Positions 23,492 through 36,711 of a DNA stretch of 64,000 nucleotides are shown in pieces (positions within the stretch are counted from its first letter, which is position 1; each line of letters starts with the position of its first letter). The position numbers and the translations under genes were made by a program. The DNA comes from Cycas panzhihuaensis. Taxonomy: Eukaryota > Cycadophyta. Location of the stretch: assembly GCA_023213395.1 (NCBI GenBank), contig CM041465.1:102183741-102247740 (forward strand), in the 5' to 3' direction. The notes beneath the pieces were generated by a model. That model worked only from the letters and a program-made list of their open reading frames with translations, was not told the DNA's origin and ran no database searches.

Positions 23492-23555
23492 AACTCAGGT
23501 TATCTGACCTACCTCTGGTCCTCACATAGCCATTGGATCACTTTAGACTCTAACA
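23440..23555 (-). repeat. Truncated 5' LTR of element F fused to gag
   Basis: Only the first 110 or so bases of the LTR remain, matching 17068 to about 16950 including caactcaggttatctgacct. They then run straight into gag coding sequence with no primer-binding site. This implies a deletion of the LTR remainder, primer site and leader. Confidence 0.7.
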
Positions 23556-24970
23556 GTTATACTCTAGGTTTGACTTGAATAATTGATTAATTAATAATAT
23601 AATTAGGATTATGTATATATTTCTTTAATAATAAAATATAAAAACCATTGTACATATTCAAACTAGGTGGCAATGAAAGCCTATATATAACTAATCTTAT
23701 TCTCTCTAAGATTTTAAATAGGTTAAAATATCTTGATATTTATTTTCTATATCTCCCCAACTTCAAGGAACTTTACTTTTGTTTTACTCCAAGAAATACA
23801 TAGTCCCTAATCTGACTTCCTTTACTCTTCCTTTTATTTTTATATAAACTTTCTATTGATCTTAAGCTAGCTTCAAATGCTTTATGATCTTAGTAACTCA
23901 TTCTTCTATTTCTTGTAATGTTTCTAGTTCAATTGTAAGTTAATCTTCTAAGTTATACCAGCTTAATAATGTATTACACCTATACCTAATCAATGCTTTA
24001 AATGGGATCATGCCTAAGAATGCATGTTGGCTATTGTTATAAGTAAATCCTACTATATATAAGCAGTCTTTTCATATTTATGGTTATTCTATCATAAACA
24101 TCTTAAGCATGTCCTGAAGTACTTGGTTAACTCATTCAATTTGCCTATTTGATTTTGGATAGTAAGCAATGTTGAAGTTTAATTTAGTTCTTAATGATTT
24201 AAATAATGTGTACTAAAAATTAAATATGAACTTTGCATCTAAATTTGAAAAGATTTCTTTTGGTATTCTGTGTTATCGTACTCCATTCTTCATGGAGATT
24301 TCTATTATGTTAATTGTTTTATGTGTTGATTTCATGAGCATAAAGTTTGTTGAATTCATTATCTTGTCCACTATTACCATAATGGAATCTTTTTTTTCTT
24401 ACACCTTTGGAAAGGTATGTAATGAAATCCATGTAAATTACCTACCATTTCTATTTTTGGGTCTCTAAAGGTTGTAGTAATCTTGTAGAGTGTTAATGCT
24501 CTACCTTGACCTTCTAACATTATAAATGATAAACAACATAAGCCATTACATCCTTCTTTATACTTGGATTAAAAAAATCTTTTTTTATATCTACAAGATT
24601 CTTCTAATATCCTAGATGACCTTCATAGGGAACATTATGAGATACCTCTATAACTAATGCTGATGTTAAAACATCATTTGGAACATAGATTTAATATTGG
24701 AATATAAGTAGTCTATCATCTAAAATATGATAGTCCTTATATGTCAATCTTACATCTACTTGTTCATTTTAGGACTGGCTATTTACAAAGCCCTTCACCT
24801 CTCTATATAAGTTATCATTAAGTAATTTTGATATGATGGTATCCTTTAAGTATGGTTGAGCAATACTAATAGAAAAAACATAAACCAATATCAAGCTAAG
24901 TTGAGCTAGGCTAATTAAAGCAACACATCTTTTGCAACTTAACACACCCACAATCTTATTTTCCTTCCCT
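23556..24970 (-). pseudogene. Element E integrase, heavily decayed
   Basis: On the minus strand near 24175-24100 the sequence reads FNIAYYPKSNRQIE, the conserved segment around the integrase Glu. Near 23690-23640, YRLSLPPSLNMYN-like sequence resembles the C-terminal segment before the chromodomain-like tail at 16314. There are many stops. Confidence 0.65.
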
Positions 24971-26160
24971 TTGACGTGCTTTATTTCAAAGTCATACTTT
25001 GATATGAACTCAATCTATCTCCTTTGTCTTGTATTCAACTGTGACTATGTGAAGAGATATCTCAAGTTGTCATGGTCATCTTTTAACTCAAACTTTTTTC
25101 CTAAAAGGTAATGTCTCTATATTTTTAATGCATGCACCATTGTGGCCAACTTTAAATCATGCATTAGGTAATTTATTTCATGATCCTTTAACTTTCATCA
25201 CTCATTTCTTATTATCCTACCATTCTACATTTAAACTCTACCAATTTCTTTTATACAAGCATAAATAGAAATGACATAATCTATGTTAAGATATGGTAAT
25301 ATAAGAATATCGGTAGTTGTAAGTAAAACCTTGAGCTTTTACAATCTTTCCTTATATTTGGTAGTCCACTCAAACTTTTTTTCCTTCTTTTGCAATGAAG
25401 TAATTAGAAATGTAATTCTAAAAAATCCTTCAATATATCTTTGATAATAACCTATAATCCTATAAAGACCCTTACCTCAAATACATTCCTTGATGTAGGC
25501 CACACCATAATATCATTGACCTTTTATGGATGAACACAGATTTTTTCTTTCAATATAATATGATTTAGATAGTATATGTATTCTTGATAAAATTTGCATT
25601 TATTCAACTTAACATGTAACTTATGCTCTCTCAAGAGTTGTAATACCATCCTTAAATGTTCTTATTGTTCTTCCTTTAACTTGGAATAAATTATAATTTC
25701 ATTGATAAAAATTATAATAAAATTATCCAAGTACTAATGAAACACACTATTCATCAAATACATAAATGTAATAGGAGCATTTGCCAAGACAAACAATAAC
25801 ATCATAAATTTATAATGCCTATACTTAATTTGAAATATTATTTTATATATGTCATTCTTTTTTATTTAGATACTTAACTTCCAATCAATTTTAAAAAATA
25901 CCATGGATCATTTCATTTAGTCGAATAGATCATCGATCCTCAAAAAATGATATCTATTCTTAATCATCACCTTATTTAGCTATTTACAGTTAATGCATCA
26001 TCATAAAATTATGTCCTTCTTGCTCATAAATAAAATATGTACTCTCCATAGTGTTACACTTAGTTGAATAATGTTTTTATTCAACAATTCTTATAACTAT
26101 ATCTTTAGTTATAATAGTTTTAGTGTAAACATATTGTATGGCACTCTAAAAATAGGTTCT
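24971..26160 (-). pseudogene. Element E RT and RNase H, heavily decayed
   Basis: Minus strand near 25540-25370 gives VNDIMVWPTSRNVFEVRVFI, followed by YQRYIEGF-like and LQKKEKKFEW-like sequence, the RT thumb/connection of gypsy elements. RNase H would lie at about 25350-24980 and RT palm at 26160-25560, both too decayed to place catalytic residues. Confidence 0.6.
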
Positions 26161-27802
26161 ACTCTTAGAAATAGTTCAATAACATAATCCACCTATCTTT
26201 CAAGTGGTAAACTAGGAAATTCTTCTAGAAATATATCAAAATTTTTTTATAATAATGGATAGTCTTCTAGTATAGCCCCCCATAGGCTACCTTCATTACT
26301 AGTAAAGGGTGCATAAACTTGGTAACCTTTTCATAAACTTGTCTTGACTTACATGGCTGAAATCTGTCTAATAGAGATAGGTGACTTTTTCCCTTGGATG
26401 ATCTTGGGATATCCTTTATCATCCACATACTCCATAACCTTATTATAAGGATACAATTTACCTTAATATCCTTCCAACTAGCCAGGACCAATTATGGTAT
26501 CATAATTCCCAAGTGGCAATACTTGAAAGGTTATGTGACTATTCTATCCTTCCCATTCTAAATTAGAGTTTGGGATGAATTTAGTCACTATCTTCTTATT
26601 TTCATTTACCATAAGAACATCCCATGTATCCTTATATTTGGTGGGATTGGGCTTACATCACCCCATAATTCCAGGTGATATAAAATTATGACTACTACCT
26701 AAATCAATCAATATGGAAATGACTTGGTCAAAGATTTTACCTTGTTCATGCACCATGATAGATTGGTGGTTTATTTGTCAATCATTCATCATTGCATACA
26801 CTTATATTGACCCCCTATCTATGACTATATACATCACTATTAGTTTCATCTCCATGTTGTAGGATCTACCTCTTATATTTTATCTTTTTGGGTACTTTAG
26901 TATATAATGTCCTTTTTCACTATATTGAGAACAAGTGCTATGGAGGGGCGTTTTTAAGAAATTTACCATAGGTGTAATTAGATATTTACACCCTTTGAAT
27001 CTAATTATTATTCCTTACAACTTATCAAGGAGGAGGCGGATGAAATCCCCTTTTCTATTGTTCTTACTTTTATAAAAGTATGTCTTGCCATCCAAGGTAG
27101 TTTATTTTGTCACTAGGCCCATTGGTCTTTACAATGCCTTACCTTCCTAATTGCTTCTTCTAAGATGTTTTGCTCTAAAATCTTAATTTAACCTTAGATT
27201 GCCTCCTTCTATCCATTTATGAATCTACCTACCTTTATATTTTCCTCCTGTATATAAGGGACATATTTTAGAAGGTTTATAAATTCCTTCTCATATTCTT
27301 CAATCCTTAATATAACTTACTTTAGCTCATGGAAGGCATATGTTTTCTTTTTAAAATAGTTTACTGATAGATACTTTTATTGGAAGTATTTACATAACTT
27401 ATTCCATCATAACTCCTTTTTTCTAATGTTCTTTATCTTCTTATAATGTTCCCACTAGAAAGATGCACTTTTGGTAAGGTTATAAATTGCAAACATGTCT
27501 TCTCATTAGAAGTAAAACTATTGAGCTGAAAATATTTCTTTATGCTTACTAGCCATGCTTTAACTTCATTACCTTTCTTGATTTTCTCATTAAAAGTAAT
27601 GGCCTAGACTTCTAAAATTTAAATTAAAAGCTTATTCTCTTAGAATTATTTCATCTTAACCTCTTAATTCTGGAATATGATATAGAATATGAGAGTTTAG
27701 ATTCACTAAATTTATCTCTTTTTACTTCCACTACTCTTATTAGCATGTCATATTTTGGCCTTTTTGCTAGTATTTTCTTTGGATGAATACTCTTATGGCT
27801 TT
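26161..27802 (-). pseudogene. Element E gag and protease region
   Basis: Minus strand near 27420-27210 gives HELK, then RIEEYEKEFINLLKYVPYIQ and ENIKVGRFING, clear Retrotrans_gag. Protease and knuckle regions (about 26950-26440) are degenerate. A 74-codon open piece at 26491-26267 lies in the protease-RT linker. The region ends at the insertion of element C (27803). Confidence 0.6.
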
Positions 27803-28126
27803 TGTTAAGACCCTCATATCCTAACCCTTTATTAGTATAGGATATTAGTAGTAATATAATAATAGCACATATTCCATTATAATGGCAATGCCCATTTTAT
27901 AATCCCACATGTACTAGTAGTAGGATAACATGAGTAGCATTTTAGTATATAAAGAATGCTTGTAATAAAGAGGGGCATCAAATAATGTTATAAGAGAGAT
28001 CTACTCATAGGAGGTTGCCCCCTCAAAGAGGCCCACGATTATAAGTTCTTGTGATTTAATAAAGCTTCTTAAGATTTTCATATATATGTTTATTTTTTTT
28101 AGGATTTGTAGTGGAAATATATACTA
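27803..28126 (+). repeat. 5' LTR of element C
   Basis: Starts tgttaagaccctcatatcc and ends atacta. A TATA-like TATATAAAG lies at 27946-27954 and an AATAAA polyadenylation-type signal at 28058-28063. It matches 40231-40562, sharing for example cccacatgtactagtagtag. Confidence 0.9.
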
Positions 28127-28128
28127 AC

Positions 28129-28140
28129 TGGTATCAGAGC
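28129..28140 (+). other. Primer-binding site of element C
   Basis: tggtatcagagc, a perfect complement to the 3' end of initiator methionine tRNA as used by many plant LTR elements, two bases after the LTR. Confidence 0.92.
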
Positions 28141-29487
28141 ACTTTCTAGCACTGATTCTATGCTAAAAGTTTTAGTAGCCTCTTTCAATTACCTACCATA
28201 TGCTCTCACCTCACCTACTTAAGATCTTAGTGATAAAATTAAAAAGTAGTGAAAGGGGCAAGTTACTACAAGCTACAAGTGAATATTTCAATGAAGGTCT
28301 CTCATCTAATAATATTCATTTCCATCCTTCTCTTTCGTCTTGTTATCTCTATAATTATCAATGGTAGATAACTGTGCTTGTCACCTACCTTTTTGACTAA
28401 GCTAAATATCCTATATTAGGGGTCTCTAATAATTGCAACAAGCTATCATTCTTAGTCTAGTACGCTTGCATGTGAAAGAATGTGTTTCAGGTTTTAAACA
28501 ATGACTGGCATGGTATTAAACTTCCACACATCTTGCATATATCAAAAGACCTTTATAGGTATTTCTAGACCAACCCTAGATAGGAAGCCTTTGGTGTCTA
28601 TCATCTATAATGCACTAGTAAGTGATTAGTCTTGGGAAGTTACTCTCCACATACCCTAGAAATTAAGTAGTACAACTATAAGGTAGAGTGTTAGCCTCTA
28701 TAGTTAATACTATTTATGATTGAGACTACTATATTAGAGGTCTATAGATAAAACACTCCTTATACCTAGATTAGAAACCCTTTTTCTCCATCCCACTTTG
28801 CCTTCTATAAAATTATGATAGAACATAAATTCATATAGAACAAAGCAAATACAGTTCTATGTGGTAGAAAGGGTTTCTAGACAAAATAGAATAGAGATTT
28901 TGGACATGCTAGAGTAGATCTATTTGGTAGCAATGATTTTTTAGTAGACAAAAAATTTAGAACCAAATCTTAATATCCAAGAGGAATTTTGACCTCTACT
29001 CTAAATCAGACTCAATAAGAGGCATTATAAAAAAATCACTCTGGGAGTCATATCTTTATTTTAGATGCTTTGTTTGCCCTAAAACTTTACTAAATTATCT
29101 AAAATTTCATTTTAGATATTTTACTCTTAAGGGCCCCTGGCCAAATTCTAAACTAATTTTCTAGATTTTCCACATTAGTGATTTTCCTTCTATTTGTCAT
29201 AACTCTTCAAGTATTACTCAAATTACCTTTAAATTTTGGCTACAGTAAGATTTTATCATTCTAGACAAAAGACCATTTTTCATCAGTTTGCTAATTTTTT
29301 AGCATAAGTGACCAAATTCCCTTACAAGAACCTACACCTAACTAGGAGATCCCTAAACCTTTAAAAAATCTCTAATACTCCTATTTGTGTAGCTCGTTTG
29401 ATTGAAGCCTCTTACTAAAAAAATTTTTATTTGTCATTTTCTACCCTTTGAAAAACTAAATAAAAAATAAAAAAAAATAAAATTACC
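28141..29487 (+). other. Element C leader
   Basis: 1.3 kb between the primer site and the first plausible gag Met (29488). AT-rich, no open frame, no repeat partner. Long for a gypsy leader, so it may hide another decayed insertion. Confidence 0.5.
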
Positions 29488-30303
29488 ATGGCAGTTAGAA
29501 GATGATCTAAGGGCTATGACAAAATTCACAGTCGATGAAAATTAAAGTCATTTGAGAAAAAATAGGCCTGATGGATACTATGGCCAAGGACATTCATAAC
29601 CTACGTAATATGTTAATGGGGATGGATACTAAACTATTAGCATTCATATAGTCATAACAAATAATACAATAGGTAGGATCAATAAGTGCCCAAAACTAAT
29701 AGTCTAATGCCCAAAATGGGCCCATGCAAACCATATGTTAAATGCTAGGCATTTTGCCCCATACAATCAAAATTAATTTCCCAGGGTTTGATGGTGATGT
29801 TTTAGCTAGTTGGATTTACAGGGTTGAATAATACTTCTAATTAAATCAAATATTAAATACCCAAAAGGTCGTGCTTGCCTCCTTTCACTTGGAATATGAG
29901 GCCATCTAATGGTATCAATGGTTAGAATGAACTACAAGAACACCCACTTAGAGTGACTTTTATACTTAACTGCTAGTAAGATTTAGGCCAAACACTTATG
30001 AAGACTTTACAAGAGCATTGATAAAACTTAAACAAATACATTCAGTTCGAGCATACCAGGTCAGTCTAAAAAGCTTATAAATCAAACTACTAGTCTAATA
30101 GAGGCTTTTTTCGTAAGTTGCTTCATCATTGGCTTAAAGGAGGACTTATAAGTAGAAGTCAAAATATTCAATCCGAAGACCATGTCAGAAGTAATAAGGT
30201 TAGTAAGGCTAGTAGAAGATCAAGTTATAACACACAGATAACAAAACCACTTGCCATTTTGGAATCCACTATTGTAAAATTGCCATCTACAACACCTTCC
30301 AAA
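29488..30303 (+). pseudogene. Element C gag, interrupted by D
   Basis: From Met 29488 with early stops. INFPGFDGDVLASWIYRVE at about 29769 and VVLASFHLEYEAI at about 29868, then YEDFTRALIKLKQIHSVRAYQ near 29997, are Retrotrans_gag features. The gag end is cut by element D, and its zinc-knuckle part resumes at 36735. Confidence 0.75.
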
Positions 30304-30308
30304 CCATA
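30304..30308. repeat. Target-site duplication of element D, left
   Basis: ccata directly before the D LTR. The right copy is ccatg (36707-36711), differing by one transition. Confidence 0.75.
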
Positions 30309-30695
30309 TGTAACATAATCCTAGCTTTATAAGCATTAGTAAGTGGGAACCACCAAAGGGTTAAGTATTGATGTTAGCTATTAAGTTTTATGCATGGGCC
30401 ATTAAGCCCTCTAATAAGATGTAAGACCATTAAGGCTACCAATAGGATCACAAGAAGGAGACCCCCCTTGTGTCTATTTAAAGATTAAAGATCACTTGTA
30501 AAGATGTTGACTATTATTATTATTATTTAGAAGAGAAAGTACTTTAGTAATCCTCTTTGATTCTCATTATGTTTTTGTGTGATATATTTTGGGTGATCTA
30601 TTCTAAATAAGTGTGCAATCATCTTCTTGTGTCCCATTTACATTATATTTGCAAGGTTGATTTCTAGAAGACACACTCTAAGTGGTATTAGAACC
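30309..30695 (+). repeat. 5' LTR of element D and primer-binding site
   Basis: Starts tgtaacataatcctagc, ends acacactcta (30680), then ag and the primer site tggtattagaacc (30683-30695, degenerate initiator-Met type). It shares long blocks with 36339-36706, such as aaagattaaagatcact. Confidence 0.9.
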
Positions 30696-31848
30696 TAGCT
30701 CAATAACTCTACGGAAGTGTTCTAGGAGTAGGAAAAAGGGGAATTTTTTTTCCCCTCATGATATTAATAACTCTTCTCTTACAAAAATTTATTTAGTTTC
30801 CAGTCATCTCCATTTTTTGTACTTTTAGTTTTTAAATATTTCTATTCAAATTTGCTCCTTCCCTCTCTCTCCTCAAGTAGATAACTCTAATTAGTAACTA
30901 CTTGATTTAGTTACAGACCCTATATCAAGGGTCTGTAAAAATCACAAGGATCTATCATTTGGGCTAAGCATATTGTGGCTTTTCTGCTCTTATGTGAAGG
31001 ACTTTAATTGAGTATGCTGAATTAATTCTAGATAAAACTTAGCTATGGACTTATGACTCCATATATTTTTAGGTATATGAGAGGACCCCCATAGGCTCCC
31101 TCTCTATCTTAGCATAGGCAACCCTTTAATGGTTTATCCTCTATGATACATGGGTTAACAATTAACACCTAATAATTACTCTGTACTAATATCTCTATAT
31201 GGTTGTAGACCTTATGAAGATGGTCTTTCCTTTGTAGGTAGTGCCCTAAGATATTGGGCTGAGCTACAACATCGACAAAGAAGTTTATCATAGGGTATAT
31301 AGAATTAAACACATCTTTATTAAGTGTTTGGTAGGCTTCCAAAAAAAAAATCAACCCTGTTAAGCACATACTTAGAAAGCAAAAGATATAACTTTGTAAA
31401 TATTAATTAGAATTAAAAATGACTTAAATAATTGAATTCACCTTTAAATAATAATAATAATAAAATTATTATTAAAATTCATGCATCTTATTTTGATCAT
31501 CACATTGTTTTGATCATTTTGTACTAGGTCAATTTTTAGAGATAGTGACATCCAAGTTGCCAGTGGGCCTTGCCACTTAAATTTCTCCCTTAAAATTTAT
31601 CTACCCCATTTTAACAAGTTCTTCGTGCTCATCCAAGTGAACTAGATATCATTCTTATGTAAATTTTAGGGTCAACAGATTATAGACAACCCATGTACCC
31701 TCTTTTTCCCTCCTCCCTTCTCTACCCGAGCTATCTTTTATAATATCTCCCTATTCCTTAGATCTCCTTCTTTCTTATGCTTTCCTATTTTGTATACTTC
31801 CTTTCTTTCTACTTATTCTTGCTCCTTTCAACCCATTCTACATTTTTG

Positions 31849-32830
31849 ATGGCACATATACAAGGAGGAAAGATCGTGGATCTCAAGCAAGAATTTAAGA
31901 GTTTCAAACAATACATATCGACATAAATATCTAACTTTCCTTCAACAACAAACATTTTTAATATGATTGCTGAAATGCTACAAAATTAGTCCCAAATCAT
32001 AGGAACATCAAACGCGATAAACAATGCTCCTCCATCTTTCTAAGGAAGCAATACAGGTCACCCACCAAGGAAACTACCCTTCCACCATAAGATTAACATC
32101 CCCACTTTTGATCTAGATTTAAATAGAGAAAACATTCTTAGTTGGATTAGTAAGCTAAAATCCCACTTCACACTCAATCTAATGTCTAAAGAGGATCAAC
32201 TCCCATATGCCTCCATCCATGTAGATGGTCAATCCCATCACCGGTTCAATTGGTGGAAATAAGAATATCCTCAAATCAAATATGGTCACATTTCACAAGC
32301 TAATTCTTTGAATAATATGAGGACATATGGAGCTAGTCCTTCTTCACTCAACTCATATGGCTTAAGCAAATATTGATAATGGAGACTTTCACTAATGGAT
32401 TCCAAGCCTTATATAATTGTTCTCCCTAAAGTCAAAGATTGGATAAACAGATAGTGATCAACATTTATATGGCCAGACTTTAGGATTATATCCAAATATG
32501 ACTCAAGACAATGGAAGTAAACTCCCTTAAGGATGCCTTTAAATCGGCCCCAGTAGTGGAGGCCAAATTTATAACTAACAAACCTCCATCCACTCGAAGG
32601 GATAACCCTTATTTTTTAAGGCCTCCACAATTAGACTTTCAACAACCACAACTCTAATTTGATGATATCATTCATTCACAATCTGATTTTTCACATCCTA
32701 GACTGCAACAGGATGATCCCACCCACTCGACTACTAATTGGCACGTTGAAGACCCCTCCGCTAAATGGGTTTAAATTTCCTAAGATGAAGCACCATGTCA
32801 AATAGAGCTAGCCTCTATATGCAATGCATA
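31849..32830 (+). pseudogene. Element D gag
   Basis: Met 31849 opens MAHIQGGKIVDLKQEFKSF. The core near 32090-32330 (INIPTFDLDLNRENILSWI and KLKSHFTLNLMSKEDQLPYA) is gag-like. Stops are frequent. The zinc-knuckle part near 32820 is degenerate. Confidence 0.7.
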
Positions 32831-33029
32831 AAAAAGTGGACTCATAGGCATGGTTGTATCTATAAGGTGCAATTCATAGTCTTTTCAATTAACCCTTCCC
32901 TATCCCTTGAAGAATCCTTAGATTCTGATTCTAAACATGAGGCTAGCGATAAAATCTAAGAAGACCCTACCCTAAACCCACATCTTGGAGTTTCATTATT
33001 AATTATCACCTCCACTTCTTACTCTGAAC

Positions 33030-34560
33030 CCTTGCAGGTTAAGGGCATTCTCCATAAGACTCTAATGTCAATTCTAATTAATACTAGTGCATCACTTAAT
33101 TTTCTTGATATCTCTTTATCTTGACAACTTAATCTCTATATAGTCCTAAAAACTAACTTCACTTACTCCTTGCTAGGGTACTAGAAGCTCCATTATGCTG
33201 GTGTTATTGAAAATCTCTAGGTCCATATCGATACTTATCTTTTGGTCTTATACTTCTACACATTATCTATAGGAGGGTCTAATGCTATCTTTAGGATCCA
33301 ATGGCTACAAACCTTAGGGACTTATAGTATGAATAACTCACCCACAAATACATTCATCACATTTAAAGATTAAATGGGTAGGGTGCATAAAATCTATGTG
33401 ATATAATCCCTTAAAAACCAAGTGGTTTTACTAAGACACATGAAATGACACCTTCAATCCCATGTTGGGTATATAGTTTACCTCAATGACATTTAGGTTG
33501 AACCACCAATTCACCTACATATCTATGATGTCTTTATTAAATAAGATAGGTATTAGCCCCCTTGCCTACCACTATCCCACTTGATTATGGTTTTTGTCTC
33601 ATAATCAAACTCTAATCTAATCATGACACTATCAGCCTAAGGCCTTACTACAATTCTTACTTTCAAAAAAATGAAATTGAGAGACTCACTATCAAACTCA
33701 TGTACATAGGTATAATCCAACCAAGTAAAAGCCCTTACGTGGCTTTAATAGTCTTAGCTAAGAAGAAAGATAACTCCTTTTACCTCTATGTAGATTATAA
33801 GGAACTCAATAAGATTACCATAAAAAATAAGTTCTCCACTTTGTAGATAATTAGCATGTTAGATGAAATTCATGGGGCTGCTATCTTTTCTATGCTTGAT
33901 TTATAATCTGGTTACTATCAAATCATGATTGCCCTATAGGATTACCATAATATGGTATTTCAAATATATCACAACTACTTCAAGCTCTAAGTGATGTATT
34001 TTGGCCTTTATAACACACTTGTTACCTTCCAAGTTCTCAAGAATAAGATTTTTTGCCCCTATCTCTAAAAATTGATCATCATCTTCTTTGATAATATCCT
34101 CATTTATAGCTCCTACTTGGACCACCATATTCACCACCTAGAACTCATTCTTCAAAAACTACACTGATACTGATTGTATGTGAAACTTTCTAAGTGCAAG
34201 TTTGGGAAACCAAAACTTTAATACTTGGGGTATATCATATCATTGGACAAGTTATAAGTAGATCCTAATAAAATATCCATCATTACTACTTGGTCAATGC
34301 CAACCATCCTTAACCAATTACAAGTATTCCTTGGCCTCATAGGATTTTATTGTTGTTTTGTATAAAACTATGCCTCCCTCACTATCCCCTTAGCCAACCT
34401 ACTCTACAAAGATGTCTTTTTGTAGTCTTCGTTGGCCAATGCCTCTTTCTCCCATCTCAAAGTAGTAATGACCTCTACTCTAGTTCTCATCACTCTTAAT
34501 TTTACCTAGCCCTTCTAACTTGAATATGATACCTCCAAATTTATCCTAGGTATGGTCCTT
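33030..34560 (+). pseudogene. Element D protease and reverse transcriptase
   Basis: Protease trace INTSASLNFLDISLS near 33078 (the Asp of D-T-G is Asn here). RT from about 33680: SPYVALIVLAKKKDNSF, VDYKELNKITIKNKF and LDEIHGAAIFSMLDL. The polymerase box region near 34080 reads IIFFDNILIYS, with Asn where the second Asp of the DD pair is expected. RT connection LNQLQVFLGLIGFYCCF near 34310. Multiple stops. Confidence 0.8.
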
Positions 34561-36100
34561 ATTCAAGACTCCCACCTTATTACATTTAAAAGAAAAGAAA
34601 TTAAAAGATCATGATATTCACCTTTCTACATATTAGAAGGAGATGAAATCTATTCTACATGTTATTGACAAATGGTGGAAATACATATTAGGCTTTAAAT
34701 TTACTATTCTCATAGATCACCATAGCCTTCATAGTATATTAGATTAGCTAGTTCTATGTGAAGAAGAAGCTAAGTAGGTTGACTATCTATAGGTCTTTGA
34801 ATTTACAATATATTATAAGAAAGGTAAAGACAATATGGTTGCAGATACTCTTTCACATCTGCATCCTAATTCTAGTACCCCTAACCCTAGTCTTCATGCT
34901 ATATTTAAGCCTCAACCCTTTGGCTTTATGAATTTTAGGTTAAAAACTAGGCCTAGCCTAACTATTCTTATTAGAGTGAAAAAGTTTTCACCTACAAAGG
35001 TTGGTTAACCCATAACAACCATCTACTCTTTTGAAATTGCATCTTCATACATCCATCGTCCTCATTCATCCCTTGAATCTTAACAAAATACCACCCTAAC
35101 CCGCTTAGGGACCACTTAGGATTTGATAAAACTTATTAACATATCTGTGCCAATTTCTTTTGGCCCCATATGAAGCCTACCATCTTCACTTTCAATCAGA
35201 GTATGGCACGTATTAATGAAATAAGGTAGATACCAAAGCTCTTTTGAGACTTCTCTAACCATTATATATTCTGTAAGGTAAGTAGTGAGATATTACCATA
35301 GATGTTATCATGAGCTTACCTATATCTGCTAGGTTTAATTCTATTTTTGGTTGTCATTGATAGATTAACCAAGTATTCACACTTCCTTCTAGTTCACACC
35401 TTATATACATCTTCTTATCTTACTAATTTATATATCCAATTCATATTTTACCTTCACGATTTTTCCTTAACCATTGTCTATGATTGGGATCTCAAGTTCA
35501 CTAGTTCCTTTTGGAAAATAATATTTTAAGGCTGTAGGAACCTTATTCAATATGAGTTCTAGTTACCATCCTCAAATATATGGCCAATCTGAGGTCTTGA
35601 ACAAAACTCTAGAAACATACCTATGCTATTTTACCTTAGAACACCAAGCTAAGTAGACTTCTTAGCTTTTCTTCGTAAAATACTAGTATAACTCCTCTTA
35701 CCACTCAACCATTGGTACTTTATGGGTATCACCCCCCTTCCCACCATACCTTGGCTACCAACCTTTAAACTACCTCAGTATGATAAAAGCTTCAAGAGAT
35801 GGACCAAATCCCCCATACCCTTCAACAAAATTTGACCACTACCTAAAATTGCATTAAGTAACTCATCAACTACTACTGGTCGAATTAGTCTTTTGACATT
35901 GGAGATCTTGTGTTCCTTTATCTTTAACCATATAAATAACAATCTCTTAAGTCTCATCAAGGTTATAAACTAAGCCCATATTATTACAGTCCCTATAAAG
36001 TCCTTCGTAAAATTGGTAAAGTCACCTATGCTCTTGAACTTCCTCTAGACACCAATATTTATAATATATTTCACATCTCTTATCTAAAAAACTGCATGGG
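34561..36100 (+). pseudogene. Element D RNase H and integrase
   Basis: RNase H is at about 34500-34870 with stops, ending near the DTLSH-like tether (gcagatactctttcacatc). Integrase has an HHCC-like segment near 35110-35270 and an open core at 35347-35529 beginning VVIDRLTKYSHFL. The distal region (35560-36100) keeps AHIITVPIKSF and ISLI-like fragments. Catalytic residues beyond the first Asp could not all be confirmed. Confidence 0.75.
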
Positions 36101-36326
36101 AACTAAAGCTACTCCCTATGCCACCCTACATATTCTCACTGATGAGAAAACCCTCACAATCCTACTAACTGAATCCTCATCAATTGCCAACACTGCCTCC
36201 AAAATCACACTATTGTTTAGCATTTGGTATAGTGGGTCAGTTATGATGTAGATGAAGCAACTTAGGAATTTGATGAGTTTGTTCAATAATATCCTCACCT
36301 CTAATGATAAAGGACTTAATGTCTCA

Positions 36327-36711
36327 AAGGAAGGGACTTATAATATAACCCTGCCTTCATAAGCATTAGTAAGTGAGAACTGCCAAAGGGTTAAGTATTA
36401 ATATTAGCTATTAAGCTTTATGCACAGGTCGTGAAGCCCTTCAATAAGATGTAAGGCCATTAAGGTTGCTAATAGGATCACAATAAGGATACCCCCCTTG
36501 TGTCTATATAAAGATTAAAGATCACTTATAAAGATGTTGACTATTATTATCATTTAGAAGAGAAGTACTTCACTACTCTCCTTTGGTGCTCATTATGTTT
36601 TTATATGATCTGTTCTAAGTAATCTATTTTGAATAAGTATGCAATCATCTTTTCGTCTCCCATTTGTATTATATTTGCAAGGCTAATTTCTAAAAGGCAT
36701 GCTCCACCATG
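36327..36711 (+). repeat. Polypurine tract, 3' LTR and right target duplication of D
   Basis: aaaggaaggga (36327-36337) precedes the LTR (36339-36706), which starts tataatataaccctgcc. The terminal G of the usual TG has become A. The ccatg duplication follows at 36707-36711, then gag of element C resumes. Confidence 0.85.

Larger units (their letters stand above)
16315..23555 (-). mobile_element. Ty3/gypsy element F (Athila/Tat-like), RT-deleted, with extra 3' ORF
   Basis: Inserted in the integrase gene of E. Minus-strand order is a 5' LTR remnant (23555-23440), gag with three zinc knuckles, protease, RNase H, integrase, a repeat-rich spacer, an extra long ORF, and a full 3' LTR (17068-16315). 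The reverse transcriptase is absent: under 160 bp separate the protease-side frame from RNase H. Integrase motifs WGLDFVGPI and LGPYIAERIF and the long post-pol region resemble the Athila/Tat branch. It is the least decayed LTR element here, with many frames open for over 100 codons. Lacking RT and most of the 5' LTR, it cannot move by itself. The left edge (16315) is inferred from a tgtcaac terminus. Confidence 0.8.
30309..36706 (+). mobile_element. Ty3/gypsy element D nested in C
   Basis: 6.4-kb plus-strand gypsy with LTRs 30309-30680 (372 bp) and 36339-36706 (368 bp). The primer site tggtattagaacc is at 30683 and the polypurine tract aaaggaaggga at 36327-36337. It has gag, protease, RT, RNase H and integrase in canonical order, riddled with stops, and near-matching target duplications. 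It lies at the third nesting level, inside C, inside E. Confidence 0.9.
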
